Assembly: GCA_964036045.1 (NCBI GenBank) | Contig: OZ038382.1 | Coordinates: 84,605,918 to 84,669,917, forward strand | Direction of reading: 5' to 3' | From: Eutreptiella sp. 'Long Island Sound 2002' | Taxonomy: Eukaryota > Euglenozoa > Euglenophyceae > Eutreptiales > Eutreptiaceae | DNA: 64,000 nt | Shown here: in pieces, positions 31,049-41,147 of the stretch | How positions within the stretch are numbered: position 1 is the stretch's first letter | How the letters are laid out: each line of letters begins with the position of its first letter | Translations under genes and position numbers: made by a program | Notes under the pieces: generated by a model | What the model was told of the DNA's origin: nothing | Seen by the model: the letters and a program-made list of their open reading frames with translations, nothing else | The model's database searches: none

Positions 31049-31414
31049 CTATGTAAGCTTGTTCCGGCATGGACCAAAAGCATGATTGAGTGTCACGTGT
31101 ACCATTGCAGGGTCAGTGTAAATGGGGGTGGAGGGTTGCAGAGTATCACAATCCTCCTCCAGGCACTTGAGTAAGCTTGGGGCCACCTGGTGTTTCTCCA
31201 GGACTGCCTTCTCATGGTTCGGCAGCTTGAGGCGAGAAATGTCAGAAAGGGGGTCGGCAAGAAGACTGCATGGGCTGTCAGAAAGACTCCTTTCAAGTGC
31301 CTGCAACGGATCCTGACCCACTGGTGTTGGGGTCAGCACATCCGCAGCCGGTAGTTGTTTGTTCGGAGTCCCAGCCTCTGTTGCAGCTTTTGTCTGGGCC
31401 TGAGATGGCAGCAA
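31049..31414 (-). CDS. Element gene, downstream segment
   Basis: 121 residues, Pro/Leu-rich with short helices (LPNHEKAVLEKHQVAPSLL, KCLEEDCDTLQP). Separated from the segment above by an AT-rich gap holding ATCTTAAGACGA-type words. Function unknown; probably a later exon. Confidence 0.35.
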   Translation of the reverse strand: MLPSQAQTKAATEAGTPNKQLPAADVLTPTPVGQDPLQALERSLSDSPCSLLADPLSDISRLKLPNHEKAVLEKHQVAPSLLKCLEEDCDTLQPSTPIYTDPAMVHVTLNHAFGPCRNKLT

Positions 31415-31620
31415 TAGGCTGGTGTTGAAAAAGACTGCTTTCCCGAACCCTTTTTTCCGTTTTCGGAAGAATGTTTTTCTTCGTGTCTTCTTCGTCGTAC
31501 GACCAATTTTTTCTTCTTACGTTGAAAGTATTCATCTTAAGACGAATTTTTGCGATGAAACAAATTGCGACAAAAAACATTAAAATTCAAGAAAAAAAAC
31601 CTTTTCTGTCATCCAAAACA

Positions 31621-32355
31621 TCAAACCAACAACAACACACCTCGTTCCACTTCTGAAACTCCAGAAATTCTTGGTAATTTTGTCCACTTTTCCTTGTGCT
31701 GCAGAGCTTGATCCAGCATTGCCAGACGAGATGTGCAGGGTCGTGGCACGCCCTGGGCCTCCAGATGCGCACAATTCATTACAAAAAGATGCAGGAGGGT
31801 CTGCCGCAGTGCAAGGGCTTCACCCAATCCATATTCTGATGCACCACCTCCTCCTCTGCTGCTGTGCTGCAGGAATATCCCTTTCATAATTGCGTTCATG
31901 GTCTCTGTCAGGTCATTCGAAAACATAGCCAACCCGACTCCCAAATTACAACATTCCCTGATGATGGCCTTCATGTCATGGATGAGGATGTGCGGATATG
32001 ACGATTTGGATTGGGGACCAAAATGCAACAGGAACTTTCGTGCTGCTGGCTCTACCTGATCTTCAAAGCCATCCAGTGATGGGCCAGAGTGATAACCTTC
32101 TCGAACTACTTCACCTAATGCGCCCACGGCCTCATCTGCTGCAGACTCGTCGATGCTCAAGATGTGTACCACCGTATGCCACGCATGAAACAGATGCGGG
32201 CCTTCCTGGCCATCTGGTGCAGACCCCTTGTGTAATACCCTCCATCGTATGTTGGCAGCTTTGAAAGTCGCCTTCAGCAGCAGGACCCTGTCCTTCGGAA
32301 GCTCCAGTGCAGTCGTGCATGTAAAGGATAAGATCAGCTTACCACAGATCATCAT
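31621..32355 (-). CDS. Transposase-like segment of the element gene
   Basis: 244 residues, the longest intact frame of this gene. The centre reads SSYPHILIHDMKAIIRECCN, GLAMFSNDLTETMNAIMKG and FLQHSSRGGGG. A His-containing helix, then an [E]xxN helix, then an [HR]xxxRGG stretch recalls the C-terminal catalytic part of several RNase H-like transposases (HxLxH, then QGxExxN, then FxxTxRGG). This is resemblance only; the catalytic residues are not demonstrated. A duplicate of its 5' part lies at 37337-37696. Confidence 0.4.
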   Translation of the reverse strand: MMICGKLILSFTCTTALELPKDRVLLLKATFKAANIRWRVLHKGSAPDGQEGPHLFHAWHTVVHILSIDESAADEAVGALGEVVREGYHSGPSLDGFEDQVEPAARKFLLHFGPQSKSSYPHILIHDMKAIIRECCNLGVGLAMFSNDLTETMNAIMKGIFLQHSSRGGGGASEYGLGEALALRQTLLHLFVMNCAHLEAQGVPRPCTSRLAMLDQALQHKEKWTKLPRISGVSEVERGVLLLV

Positions 32356-32395
32356 CAGGTGACGAATACATGGGAAGAATGATGATCAATCAGAC

Positions 32396-32700
32396 TCAAA
32401 CATTAGTTCATACTTCACTCCCCTTCCAGCTTGTACAACTGGTAGTTTGCCTCTGCACTGTGCGTCCTCTTGGGGTGTTCTCTGCATCTCCGAGCCAATA
32501 AATTCCTGGTGGGCTTTGGACCAAACACCGTAGGAGAATGGGGAAGGAACCATTCAACTAGTACTGAGTCCAAGCATGGCGCGGAGAAACGGTGAGTCAC
32601 CACCAAACTTACAGGGTGCCGGCACTGTACCACACCGCAAAATTATGCAACCAGTAGTCAAGATGCGCTGAATGGCCTGCAGGAATGACAGAATGTTTTT
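32396..32700 (-). pseudogene. Unknown element gene, third segment (copy A), with stop
   Basis: Starts after a CCTGCAG acceptor-like site (about 32680). It has the same frame as 37727-38044 but with TGA where the duplicate has a Trp codon (STSWMVPS region, near 32556). It contains ILTTGCIILRCGTVPAPC and EFIGSEMQRTPQEDAQC. Confidence 0.45.
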
Positions 32701-32717
32701 CATCTTAAATTTTCATC

Positions 32718-33059
32718 TTACGATGAAACATTCATCTTACGATAGAAAATTAAGAAGAATGCACCACAGCACACCTCAACATTGGTTTTCCAAAGAATCT
32801 TCAGGTCCTCCATGTCCTTGTCAATTGCGTACGCCAGAGAAACAATCCAAATGTGCCTTGTCTTCCTTGCATGGCGACCATGGTCCATGATAGATACAGT
32901 CAATTGAAATCAACAACAACCGGCGGCCGGATAGCCATCACCTCGGATAATCAATGTAACACCATCACTTGATTCTGCAACAGTCTCCCAGATAGCATCC
33001 TGAACCAGCACTTATTCCAACCACTTGTCCAGTGGCCAGGAAATTGACACGGTGTTGTT
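32718..33059 (-). pseudogene. Unknown element gene, second segment (copy A)
   Basis: Corresponds to the clean 110-codon frame at 38059-38391 in the duplicate. Substitutions here break the frame into shorter pieces (for example 32718-32903). It would encode a Trp-rich segment containing IWIVSLAYAIDKDMEDLK. The downstream border reads GTTGAG-GTGTGC, a possible splice donor. Confidence 0.45.
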
Positions 33060-33512
33060 TTACCATTTGGGTGACTCAAATGCGCAAAGATTTGTGAAAC
33101 GTTTCCATATATCCTCCACAGGCGGTCGACCCGGGAACAAATTAGGAACACGAACCCCAGTGGCATACAAGTACGCCTGCTGCTTGGTACTTGTAAAGGA
33201 CAGGAGGTGCCTATACTTCATCTGACAAAGCCCCAGTGCCACAATCAAGCAATCTGCTTGTACAGGACTACACCAATTTTTTGTAAAATCCCAGGGCTCA
33301 ACCTTCTTTGCCCGGATTTGCACTTTGTTGTATACTTCAGCGAATAGCGGGCGACCAAGAGTAGAGCCATTGAAGAACGCCGCTAGCAGCGCGGCAGCAT
33401 CTTCACCATAGGCTGTGTACTTGTGAGTTATCTGTTTGGTTAATGTTTGTAGTTGTTCAATTTTTGCTTCCATGGCACTAAAACACCTGATGGTGGAGAT
33501 GTCAAAATTCAA
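33060..33512 (-). CDS. Unknown element gene, first coding segment (copy A)
   Basis: 150 residues, MNFDISTIRCFSAMEAKIEQ onward, with a short coiled-coil-like start, YGEDAAALLAAFFNGSTLGR, and a C-terminal part ending CAFESPK. It is uninterrupted here, while the duplicate (38467-38814) has a TGA after NLFPG. The segment ends at TG-GTAAAAC, which could be a splice donor. I do not recognise it. It is the 5'-most segment of the minus-strand gene. Confidence 0.5.
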   Translation of the reverse strand: MNFDISTIRCFSAMEAKIEQLQTLTKQITHKYTAYGEDAAALLAAFFNGSTLGRPLFAEVYNKVQIRAKKVEPWDFTKNWCSPVQADCLIVALGLCQMKYRHLLSFTSTKQQAYLYATGVRVPNLFPGRPPVEDIWKRFTNLCAFESPKW

Positions 33513-33795
33513 TGTAGCTAGTTTGTGAGTTGGGCAAAATCTTTATCAATTCTAGATGTGGGACAAATTCAGAGAAATGGCAGTAAAATGCAAAACGTCA
33601 ATATCCGTGATTGCAAAAGGTCCCCAAACCAACTACCACTAAACAAAACAGCAGAAAAAAAGGCGGGGGCCGAAAAATCGTTTGCCTAGAATATTCTTCT
33701 TTTTTTTCTTCTTACTATTCTCCTTAAGATGTATTTTTCATCTTAAGAAGAAAAGCCTCATAAGATAAAACTAGGGTCAAAGCGGGCGTGCGGGG

Positions 33796-34432
33796 GGGGG
33801 CCCACCATTTGTGGTTGTGCGTGCTCCCTCATCAATCCTGGTTGAGGACCCTGGGTGTAGCTCCCCGCCGTTCCTGGCTGGATTTTGTTGCTCGTGGTCT
33901 TGAACGGTTCCTTACCATTTCTGACTGAGGGTCCTGGGTGTGCTTCTGCGCCATTCCTTGCTGCAGTTTGCCGCTGGTGGTGGTAGGTGGTCCCTCGCCA
34001 TTCCTGGCTGAGGGTCCTGGCTGCAGTTCCCCACCATTCCTGGCTGGGTTCCGCTGCTAGTGGCGGTGGGCGGTCCCTCGCCATTTCTGGCTCACGGCCC
34101 TGGGTGCAGTTTCCCGCCTTTCCTGGCTGGGGTCTGCTGCCGCTCCTAGGTGTTCTGTTGATGTGGGGTGGGTGGGTGTGCTCTGTGTGTGTTTGTGGTG
34201 TGCGGCGCGTGCATTGGCGTGTTTGTGGAACCTCGTGTGGTGGCCTTGGTGCTCGTGATTGTGTGGGTGTGGCGTGCGTGTCCCTTGTGCGTGTGCGGTC
34301 GCATGTGCGTGTGGTGCTTCGCCCCTCGCCAATCCTGGCTGAGGGCTCTGGGTGCAGTCCCCCGCCATTCCTGGCTAGGGGGCGCTGCCGGTGTAGTGGC
34401 CGGTCCCTCAGCCCTTCCTGGCTGAGGGCCCC
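33796..34432. repeat. GT-rich array of CCATTCCTGGCT units
   Basis: Units of about 80 bp, each with two dyad cores (CCATTCCTGGCT / CCAATCCTGGCT) followed by GAGGGTCCTGG or GGGT. Same family as 39120-41150. Interrupted by a GTGTGTTTGTGGTGTGCG-type stretch at 34150-34310. Confidence 0.75.
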
Positions 34433-35114
34433 AAAGCGGCGAAAGGAAAAGGTCGAGCGCATCAGAACGCGCCCGGGAGGCCGGCCCGCCCAACCCGGCC
34501 AGGAAGGACGAGCAGAAGCACACACGCACGGGACCCGGGCGAGGCGTCCCCCGACCCACAAGGGGAGGTGTGGGCGTCCACACGAAACAGCCCCGGTGCA
34601 CCGGCCGAGTCCCCCGTCGAACGACGGAGGATACCGGAAACCGGACGCGTCAGTGACCAGGTCCACACACGCCAACCACCGCAGCGCACGCAGCCCAAGA
34701 CCGACGCCGGAGGGACCCGCCAGAGCAACCCCATCGCGGGGCCCCGAACAGGTACGACGCGGAGCGAGCCCGGGGTTCCTGCCTCGGCGGGGGCCAGCGG
34801 CAGGCACAATGAGCCCGGTTCTCGGCCGGCCTCCGCGTGCCCCGCGCAGCCACCCAGTAAAGCCAGGGGCGGAAGGCCCCCGGGTTGGGGAAAGGCACCA
34901 CGGCGTCAGGAAAGCCGACCGGAGCATCGAGAGCGACCGGACCAGATGAGGCGCGGCGCACCACGCGGGGCCACGAGGCACGCCAGAGAGGCACGCCGCC
35001 GGCCACAACCAAGGCAGACGGACAAGTGCCGAGCAGCAACGGCCGCCGGGTGCCGCAAACCCGGAGAGCGCGCACAACACGCACCAAACCACGGCACAGG
35101 AACAGGTGCCAAGC
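34433..35114 (-). repeat. Dispersed segment R, copy 2 (inverse of 3948-4614)
   Basis: Reverse complement of the segment at 3948-4614, with many substitutions and small indels but collinear throughout. It starts directly at the end of direct repeat A. No product recognised. Confidence 0.75.
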
Positions 35115-35121
35115 AACACCA

Positions 35122-35270
35122 GCCGCTGTCCGGGTGGACGAGTGCGCGCCCAGAGGGTACCCAGCCCCTGCCGGCTACGAACAGCCACTGTCCGGATGGA
35201 CGAGTGCGCGCCCGGAGGGTACCCAGCCCCTACCGGCTACGAACAGCCGCCGTCCGGATGGAGGAGTGAG
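35122..35270. repeat. 62-bp tandem repeat, about 2.4 copies
   Basis: The word GCCGCTGTCCGG/GCCACTGTCCGG/GCCGCCGTCCGG starts at 35122, 35184 and 35246, exactly 62 bases apart, followed by TGGACGAGTGCGCGCCC. Confidence 0.85.
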
Positions 35271-35289
35271 CGCCCCGCAGCAATGTCCC

Positions 35290-36750
35290 ACACACCCAAT
35301 ACCGCACGCGCAACCCACAGCACAGCACACCGAGCGAGCACACCGGTGAACAAGAGCCAAGCCGCCCAGGACACCATACACGCAACGCAACCCACCAAGC
35401 AGGCACACCGGTGAACAGGAGCCAAGGGGCCCAGGACACCGCAAGCGCAACACAACCCACCAAGCGGGCGCACCGGTGAACAGGAGTCAAGAGGCCCAGG
35501 ACACCGCATACGCAAAGCAACACACCGAGCGGGCGCACCAGTGAACAGGTGCCAGGTGGCACCAGACACCGCACACGCAAAACAACTCACCGAGCGGGCA
35601 CACCGGTGAACAGGAGCCAGGTGGCCCAGGACACCGCACACGCAAAACAACACACTGAGCGGGCACACCAGTGAACAGGAGCCAAGTGGCCCAAGACACC
35701 GCACACGTAAAACAACACACCGCGCGGGCGGACCGGTGAACAGGAGCCAAGTGGCCCAGGACACCGCACAAGCAAAGCACAGGACGGAGCGGGTGCATGG
35801 GTGAACATGAGCCAAGTGGCCCAGGACACCGCACACGCAACACAACACACCGAGCGGGCACAGCACTGAACAGGAGCCACGAGGCCCAGGACACCGGACA
35901 CGCAAAACAACACACCCCTTGGGCACACCGGTGAACAGGAGCCAAGTGGCCCAGGACACCGCACACGCAACACAACGCAGCGAGCGGGCACAGCGGTGAA
36001 CAGGAGCCAAGTGTTTCAGGACACCACACGCACAACACAACACACCGAGCGGGCACACCGGTGAACAGGAGCCAAGTGGCTCCTGACACCGCACACGCAA
36101 CACAGCCCACGGAGCGGGCACACCGGTGAACAGGAGCCAAGAGGCCTAGGACACCGCACACGCAAAGCAACACACCGACCGGGCGCACCGGTGAACAGGA
36201 GTTAAGAGGCCCAGGACACCGCACACGCAACACAACACACCCAGCGGGCGCACCGGTGAACGGAAGCCAAGTGGCCCAGGACACCGCCCACGCAACACAA
36301 CACACCTAGCGGGCACACAGGTGAACAGGAGCCAAGTGGCCCAGGACACCGCACACGCAAAGCAACACACCGGGCGGGCACAGCGGTGAACAGGAGCTAG
36401 GAGGCCCAGGACACCGCACACGCAACACAACACACGGAGCGGGCACACCGGTGAACAGGAGCCAAGAGGCCCAGGACACCGCACACGCAATGCAACACAC
36501 AGAGCGGGCGCACTGGTTAACAGGAGCCAAGTGGCCGTGGACACTGCACACGCAACACAACACACCCAGCGAGCGCACTGGTGAACGGGAGCCAAGTGGC
36601 CCAGGACACCGCACACGCAACACAACACACTGAGCGAGCACACCGGTGAACAGGAGCCAAGTGTCCCAGGACACCGCAGACGCAACACAACAAACCACGC
36701 GGGCACACCGGTGAACAGGAGCCGAGTCGCCCAGGACACCGCACACACGT
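35290..36750. repeat. ~65-bp minisatellite, about 22 copies
   Basis: The word CACCGGTGAACAGGAGCCAA recurs every 62-68 bases from about 35339 to 36724, alternating with GGCCCAGGACACCGCACACGC and an AACACACCGAGCGGGC-type stretch. Frames are open throughout by composition. Confidence 0.9.
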
Positions 36751-37337
36751 AGGGCAGCCGAGGGACAGGAAGGAACCAACACCCCATGGGTTGGATACAC
36801 TGGGGCGACCCAGCCTACCCACCGGGCCAGTGGCAGGAGCGGTACTCCAAGGCCACTGGTCCAAGCCCGACCAGGCTGCATCAGGGACCATGGCAAACGT
36901 CACCCAGAGCCATGGAAGCAACCGGTGACAGGCGAGCCGGTACACAGTCCAAGAGGGGGTCACCTGCCACGCAGAGTGGCCCCGCAACTCAAGCCACAAG
37001 GGTGAGGCGGTCGTGCCGTAGACCAGCGGGAGCAATACCCCTTGTGGGGAGAGATACTCCACACAGCTGGGCAGCCCCCAGAGCTGCCGCCCAAAGGAGG
37101 GGGCATGTGGCCCTACCCATGGACACATGTGGGGACACCCTCCCACCTGGGACACCTGGACTGGGTGGCCGCGACACTGCCTTCCCAAGCACCTGCGGGA
37201 GCGGCTTAAGAGGCACCTGAACTAGGGCAGTGGGAGGGACAGGACGTCCCTCTCGTAAGACCTTCTTCCTGCAATGTCAAGGGAGGCATCCCGAGCTCCC
37301 GAAGATACCTACCTACCTACCTAACCTTCTCGAATTC
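36751..37337. other. Unique GC-rich stretch ending in an ACCT tract
   Basis: No gene recognised. It ends in a tract ACCTACCTACCTACCTAACC (about 37304-37323) just before direct repeat B starts. A similar CTACCTACCTACC tract occurs at about 54670-54685. Confidence 0.5.
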
Positions 37338-37696
37338 TATGACGATTTGGATTGGGGAACAAAATGCAACAGGAACTTTCGTGCTGCTGGCTCTACCTGA
37401 TCTTCGAAGCCGTCCACCGATGGGCCAGAGTGATAACCTTCTCGAACTACTTCACCTAATGCGCGCACGCCCTCATCTGCTGCAGATATGTCAATGCTCA
37501 AGATGTCTGCCACCGTATGCCACGCATGAAACAGATGCGGGCCTTCCTGGCCATCTGGTGCAGACCCCTTGTGCAATCCCCTCCATCGTATGTTGGCAGC
37601 TTTGAGAGTCGCCTTCAGCAGCAGGACCCTGTCCTTCGGAAGCTCCAGTGCAGTCGTGCATGTAAAGGATAAGATCAGCTTACCACAGATCATCAT
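37338..37696 (-). pseudogene. Transposase-like segment, copy B, truncated
   Basis: Corresponds to the first ~119 codons of 31621-32355 (LILSFTCTTALELPKDRVLL onward). It is cut off at 37338 before the HILIHD and TETMN motifs. Confidence 0.5.
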
Positions 37697-37726
37697 GAGG
37701 TGACGAATACATGGGAAGAATGATGA

Positions 37727-38021
37727 TCAATCAGACTCAAACATTAGTTCATACTTCACTCCCCTTCCAGCTTGTACAACTGGTAGTTTGCCTCTGCACT
37801 GTGCGTCCTCTTGGGGTGTTCTCTGCATCTCCGAGCCAATAAATTCCTGGTGGGCTTTGGACCAAACACCGTAGGAAAATGGGGAAGGAACCATCCAACT
37901 AGTACTGGGTCCAAGCATGGCGCGCAGAAACGGTGAGTCACCACCAAACTTACAGGGTGCCGGCACTGTACCACACCGCAAAATTATGCAACCAGTAGTC
38001 AAGATGCGCTGAATGGCCTGC
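37727..38021 (-). CDS. Element gene third segment, copy B, intact
   Basis: Follows the acceptor-like CCTGCAG. It reads AIQRILTTGCIILRCGTVPA, then a Trp where copy A has TGA, and ends KYELMFESD and a stop. The longer open frame upstream to 38044 includes intron-like sequence. Confidence 0.45.
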
Positions 38022-38058
38022 AGGAATGACAGAATGTTTTTCATCTTAAATTTTCATC

Positions 38059-38391
38059 TTACGATGCAACATTCATCTTACGATAGAAAATTAAGAAGAA
38101 TGCACCACAGCACACCTCAACATTGGTTTTCCAAAGAATCTTCAGGTCCTCCATGTCCTTGTCAATTGCGTACGCCAGAGAAACAATCCAAATGTGCCTT
38201 GTCTTCCTTGCATGGCAACCATGGTCCATGATAGATACAGTCATTTGAAACCAATAACAACCGGCGGCCGGATAGCCATCACCTCGGATAATCAATGTAA
38301 TACCATCACTTGATTCTGCAACAGTCTCCCAGATAGCATCCTGGACCTGCACTTCTTCCAACCACTTGTCCAGTGGCCAGGAAATTGACAC
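38059..38391 (-). CDS. Element gene second segment, copy B, intact
   Basis: 110-codon frame: SISWPLDKWLEEVQVQDAIW, GITLIIRGDGYPAAGCYWFQ, then HIWIVSLAYAIDKDMEDLKI. After KTNVE a GTGTGC donor-like site begins a ~100-bp AT-rich gap containing CATCTTACGATG words, and a CCTGCAG acceptor-like site precedes the next segment. The true exon would end at about 38118. Function unknown. Confidence 0.45.
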   Translation of the reverse strand: MSISWPLDKWLEEVQVQDAIWETVAESSDGITLIIRGDGYPAAGCYWFQMTVSIMDHGCHARKTRHIWIVSLAYAIDKDMEDLKILWKTNVEVCCGAFFLIFYRKMNVAS

Positions 38392-38466
38392 GGTGTTGTT
38401 TTACCATTTGGGTGACTCAAATGCGCAAGGGTTTGTGAAACGGTTCCATGTATCCTCCACAGTCGG

Positions 38467-38814
38467 TCAACCCGGGAACAAATTAGGAACACGAACCCCA
38501 GTGGCATACAAGTACGCCTGCTGCTTGGTACTTGTAAAGGACAGGAGGTGCCTATACTTCATCTGACAAAGCCCCAGTGCCACAATCAAGCAAACAGCTT
38601 GTACAGGACTACACCAGTCTTTTGTAAAATCCCAGGGCTCAACCTTCTTTGCCCGGATTTGCACTTTGTTGTATACTTCAGCGAATAGCGGGCGACCAAG
38701 AGTAGAGCCATTGGAGAACGCCGCTAGCAGCGCGGCAGCATCTTCACCATAGGCTGTGTACTTGTGAGTTATCTGTTTGATTAATGTTTGTAGTTGTTCA
38801 ATTTCTGCTTCCAT
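38467..38814 (-). pseudogene. Element gene first segment, copy B
   Basis: Same protein as 33060-33512 but with TGA after VPNLFPG, where copy A has an Arg codon (CGA). The first Met used in the corresponding frame is MEAEIEQLQTL. Confidence 0.5.
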
Positions 38815-39112
38815 GGCACTAAAACACTTGATGGTGGAGATGTCAAAATTCAGTGTAGCTAGTTTGTGAGTTGGGCAAAATCTTTATCAATTCTAGATGT
38901 GGGACCAATTCAGAGAAATGGCAGTAAAATGCAAAACGTCAATATCTGTGATTGCAAAAGGTCCCCAAACCAGCTACCACTAAACAAAAAAGCAGAAAGA
39001 AAGGCGGGAGCCAAAAAATTGTTTGCCTAGAATATTGTTTCGTTTTCTTCTTACTATTCTCCTTAAGATGTATTTTTCATCTTAAGAAGAAAAACCTCAT
39101 AAGATGAAACTA

Positions 39113-41147
39113 GGGTCAAAGGTGCCGTGCGGGGGGGGGGCCAGCATTTGTGGTTGTGCGTGCTCTATCATCAATCCTGGTTGAGGGCCCTGGGTGTAGC
39201 TCCCCGCCGTTCCTGGCTGGATTTTGTTGCTCGTGGTCTTGAACGGTTCCTTACCATTTCTGACTGAGGGTCCTGGGTGTTCTTCTGCGCCATTCCTTGC
39301 TGCAGTTTGCCGCTGGTGGTGGTCGGTGGTCCCTCGCCATTCCTGGCTGAGGGTCCTGGCTGCAGTTCCCCACCATTCCTGGCTGGGTTCCGCTGCTAGT
39401 GGTGGTGAGCGGTCCCTCGCCATTTCTGGCTCACGGCCCTGGGTGCAGTTTCCCGCCTTTCCTGGCTGGGGTCGGCTACCGCTCGTAGGTGTTCTGTTGA
39501 TGTGGGGTGGGTGGGTGTGCTCTGTGTGTGTTTGTGGTGTGCGGCGCGTGCATTGGCGTGTTTGTGGACCCTGGTGTGGTGGCCTTGGTGCTCGTGATTG
39601 TGTGGGTGTGGCGTGCGTGTCCCTTGTGCGTGTGCGGTTGCATGTGCGTGTGGTGCTTTGCCCCTCGCCAATCCTGGCTGAGGGCCCTGGGTGCAGTCCC
39701 CCGCCATTCCTGGCTAGGGGGCGCTGCTGGTGTAGTGCCGGTTTCTCACCCATCCTGGCTGAGGGCCCCAATTGTAGTTCCCCGCCATTCCTGGCTGGAG
39801 TCTGCCGGTGGTGTTGGTGGGTGGTCCCTCACCAATCCTGGCTGAGGGCCCTTGGTGCAGTTCCCCGCCATTCCTGGCTAGGGTGCGCTGCTGGTGTGGT
39901 GGGTGGTCCCTCACCCATCCTGGCTGAGGGTCCTGGGTGCGGTTCCCCGCCATTCCTGGCTAGGGTCAGCTCCTGGTGGTGGTGGGTGTTCCCTTGCCAA
40001 TCCTGGCTGAGGGCCCCGGTTGCAGTTGCCTGCCATTGCTGCCTGGAGTCTGTTGGTGATGTTGGTTGGTGGTCCCTCGCCAATCCTGGCTGAGGGCCCT
40101 GAGTGCGGTTTCCCGCCATTCCTGGCTGCGGTCCGGTGCTGGTGGAGGTCAGCAGTCCCTCACCAATCCTGGCTAAGGGGCTTGGCTGCAGCGCCCCGCC
40201 ATTCCTGGCTGGGGTCTGCTGCTGCTGGTGGTGGGCTTTTGTGCTGGTGTGGAGTAGGTGGTTGTGCTCTGTGTGTGTTTTTGGTGAGCGGCGTGTGCGT
40301 TTGCGTGTTTGCGGTCCCTTGTGAGGTGGCATGGGCGCTTGTGTTTGCGTGAGTGTGGTGTGTGGCTCCCTGATGCGTGTGGTGGGTGGCCCCTCGCCAA
40401 TCCTGGCTGAGCGCCCTGGGCACAGCTCACCACCATTCCTGGCCGGAGCTGACTGCTGGTGGTGGCACGTGGTCGCTCCCCAATCCTGGCTGAGGGCCCT
40501 GGGTTCAGTTCAGCGCAATTCCTGGCTGGGGTCTGCATCTGGTGGGGCCGGGTGACCCCTGGCCATTCCTGGCTGAGGCTCCTCGCTGTTGTTCCTCGCC
40601 ATGTTTTGCCGGGGCTGGTTGCTGGTGTTGGCGGGTGGTCCCTCGCCAATCCTGGCTGAGAGCCCTGGGCGCAGTTCGCCGCCATTCCTGGCTGGTGTCT
40701 GCCGGTGGTGGTGGCAGTCGGTCCCTCGCCGATCATGGCTGAGGGTCCCGGTTGCAGTTACCCGCGACTCCTGGCCAGGGTCTGCTGGTGTGGGGTGGGT
40801 GAGTCGTGTTCAGTGGGTGGTCGTGGTGTGTGGTGTGTACGTTTGAGTGTTCTGGTGTGTGGTGTGGTGTTTATGGTTTCTGCCGTGGTACCCTGGGTGT
40901 TTCTGTTTGTGTTTGTGTGGTGTGTGTGTCCCTGCTCCGTGAATGGTTGTGTGGGTGTCTGTTGATGTTTTGTGTTGTGGGTGGTCCCTCCCTGTCCTTG
41001 TGGTCTGTGGCGGGCGTGTGTTGTTCTTTGCCGTGTGTCCGTGTGGATGCCGTGAGGGATTTGTGTGTGTCTGGGGTGCGGGCCTGTGTGTGTGTGTTTA
41101 TGTCTTTGTAGTGTTTGTTTCGGCGTTTGGCGTGGTGTGTGGGTGAA
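39113..41147. repeat. GT-rich array, ~80-85-bp units with paired dyad cores
   Basis: Units begin TCGCCAATCCTGGCTGAGGGCCC near 39662, 39831, 39911, 39992, 40077 and 40161. Each has a second core CCGCCATTCCTGGCT about 35-40 bases later and a CTGCTGGTGGTGGTGG-type linker. From 40800 the sequence becomes plain TG-rich DNA. Confidence 0.8.

Larger units (their letters stand above)
29051..33795 (-). mobile_element. Candidate DNA transposon with 35-bp imperfect terminal inverted repeats
   Basis: The left end (29051-29085) and the reverse complement of the right end (33761-33795) share CCCCGCACGCCC, ten diverged bases, then TAGTTTCATCTTA, with one mismatch in the last block (28 of 35 positions by eye). 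Between them is a minus-strand, multi-segment gene (33512 to 29440) with AT-rich gaps. Both ends abut GT-rich array DNA. No target duplication was identified, which weakens the case. Confidence 0.5.
31997..34434. repeat. Direct repeat A (partner of 37338-39771)
   Basis: Contains the 5' half of the element gene, the right terminal repeat and a piece of GT array. It ends at GAGGGCCCCAA, exactly where segment R begins. Confidence 0.9.
37338..39771. repeat. Direct repeat B (partner of 31997-34434)
   Basis: Starts TATGACGATTTGG, aligned with 31997, and ends near GAGGGCCCCAA at 39771. Differences are scattered substitutions and a few small indels. It lacks the 3' half of the element gene and the left terminal repeat, so it is a 5' fragment. 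Confidence 0.9.

Noticed and set aside
35290-36750. CRISPR-like regular repeat
   Set aside because: The whole 65-bp unit is repeated, including the would-be spacers, and there are no cas genes. It is a minisatellite.
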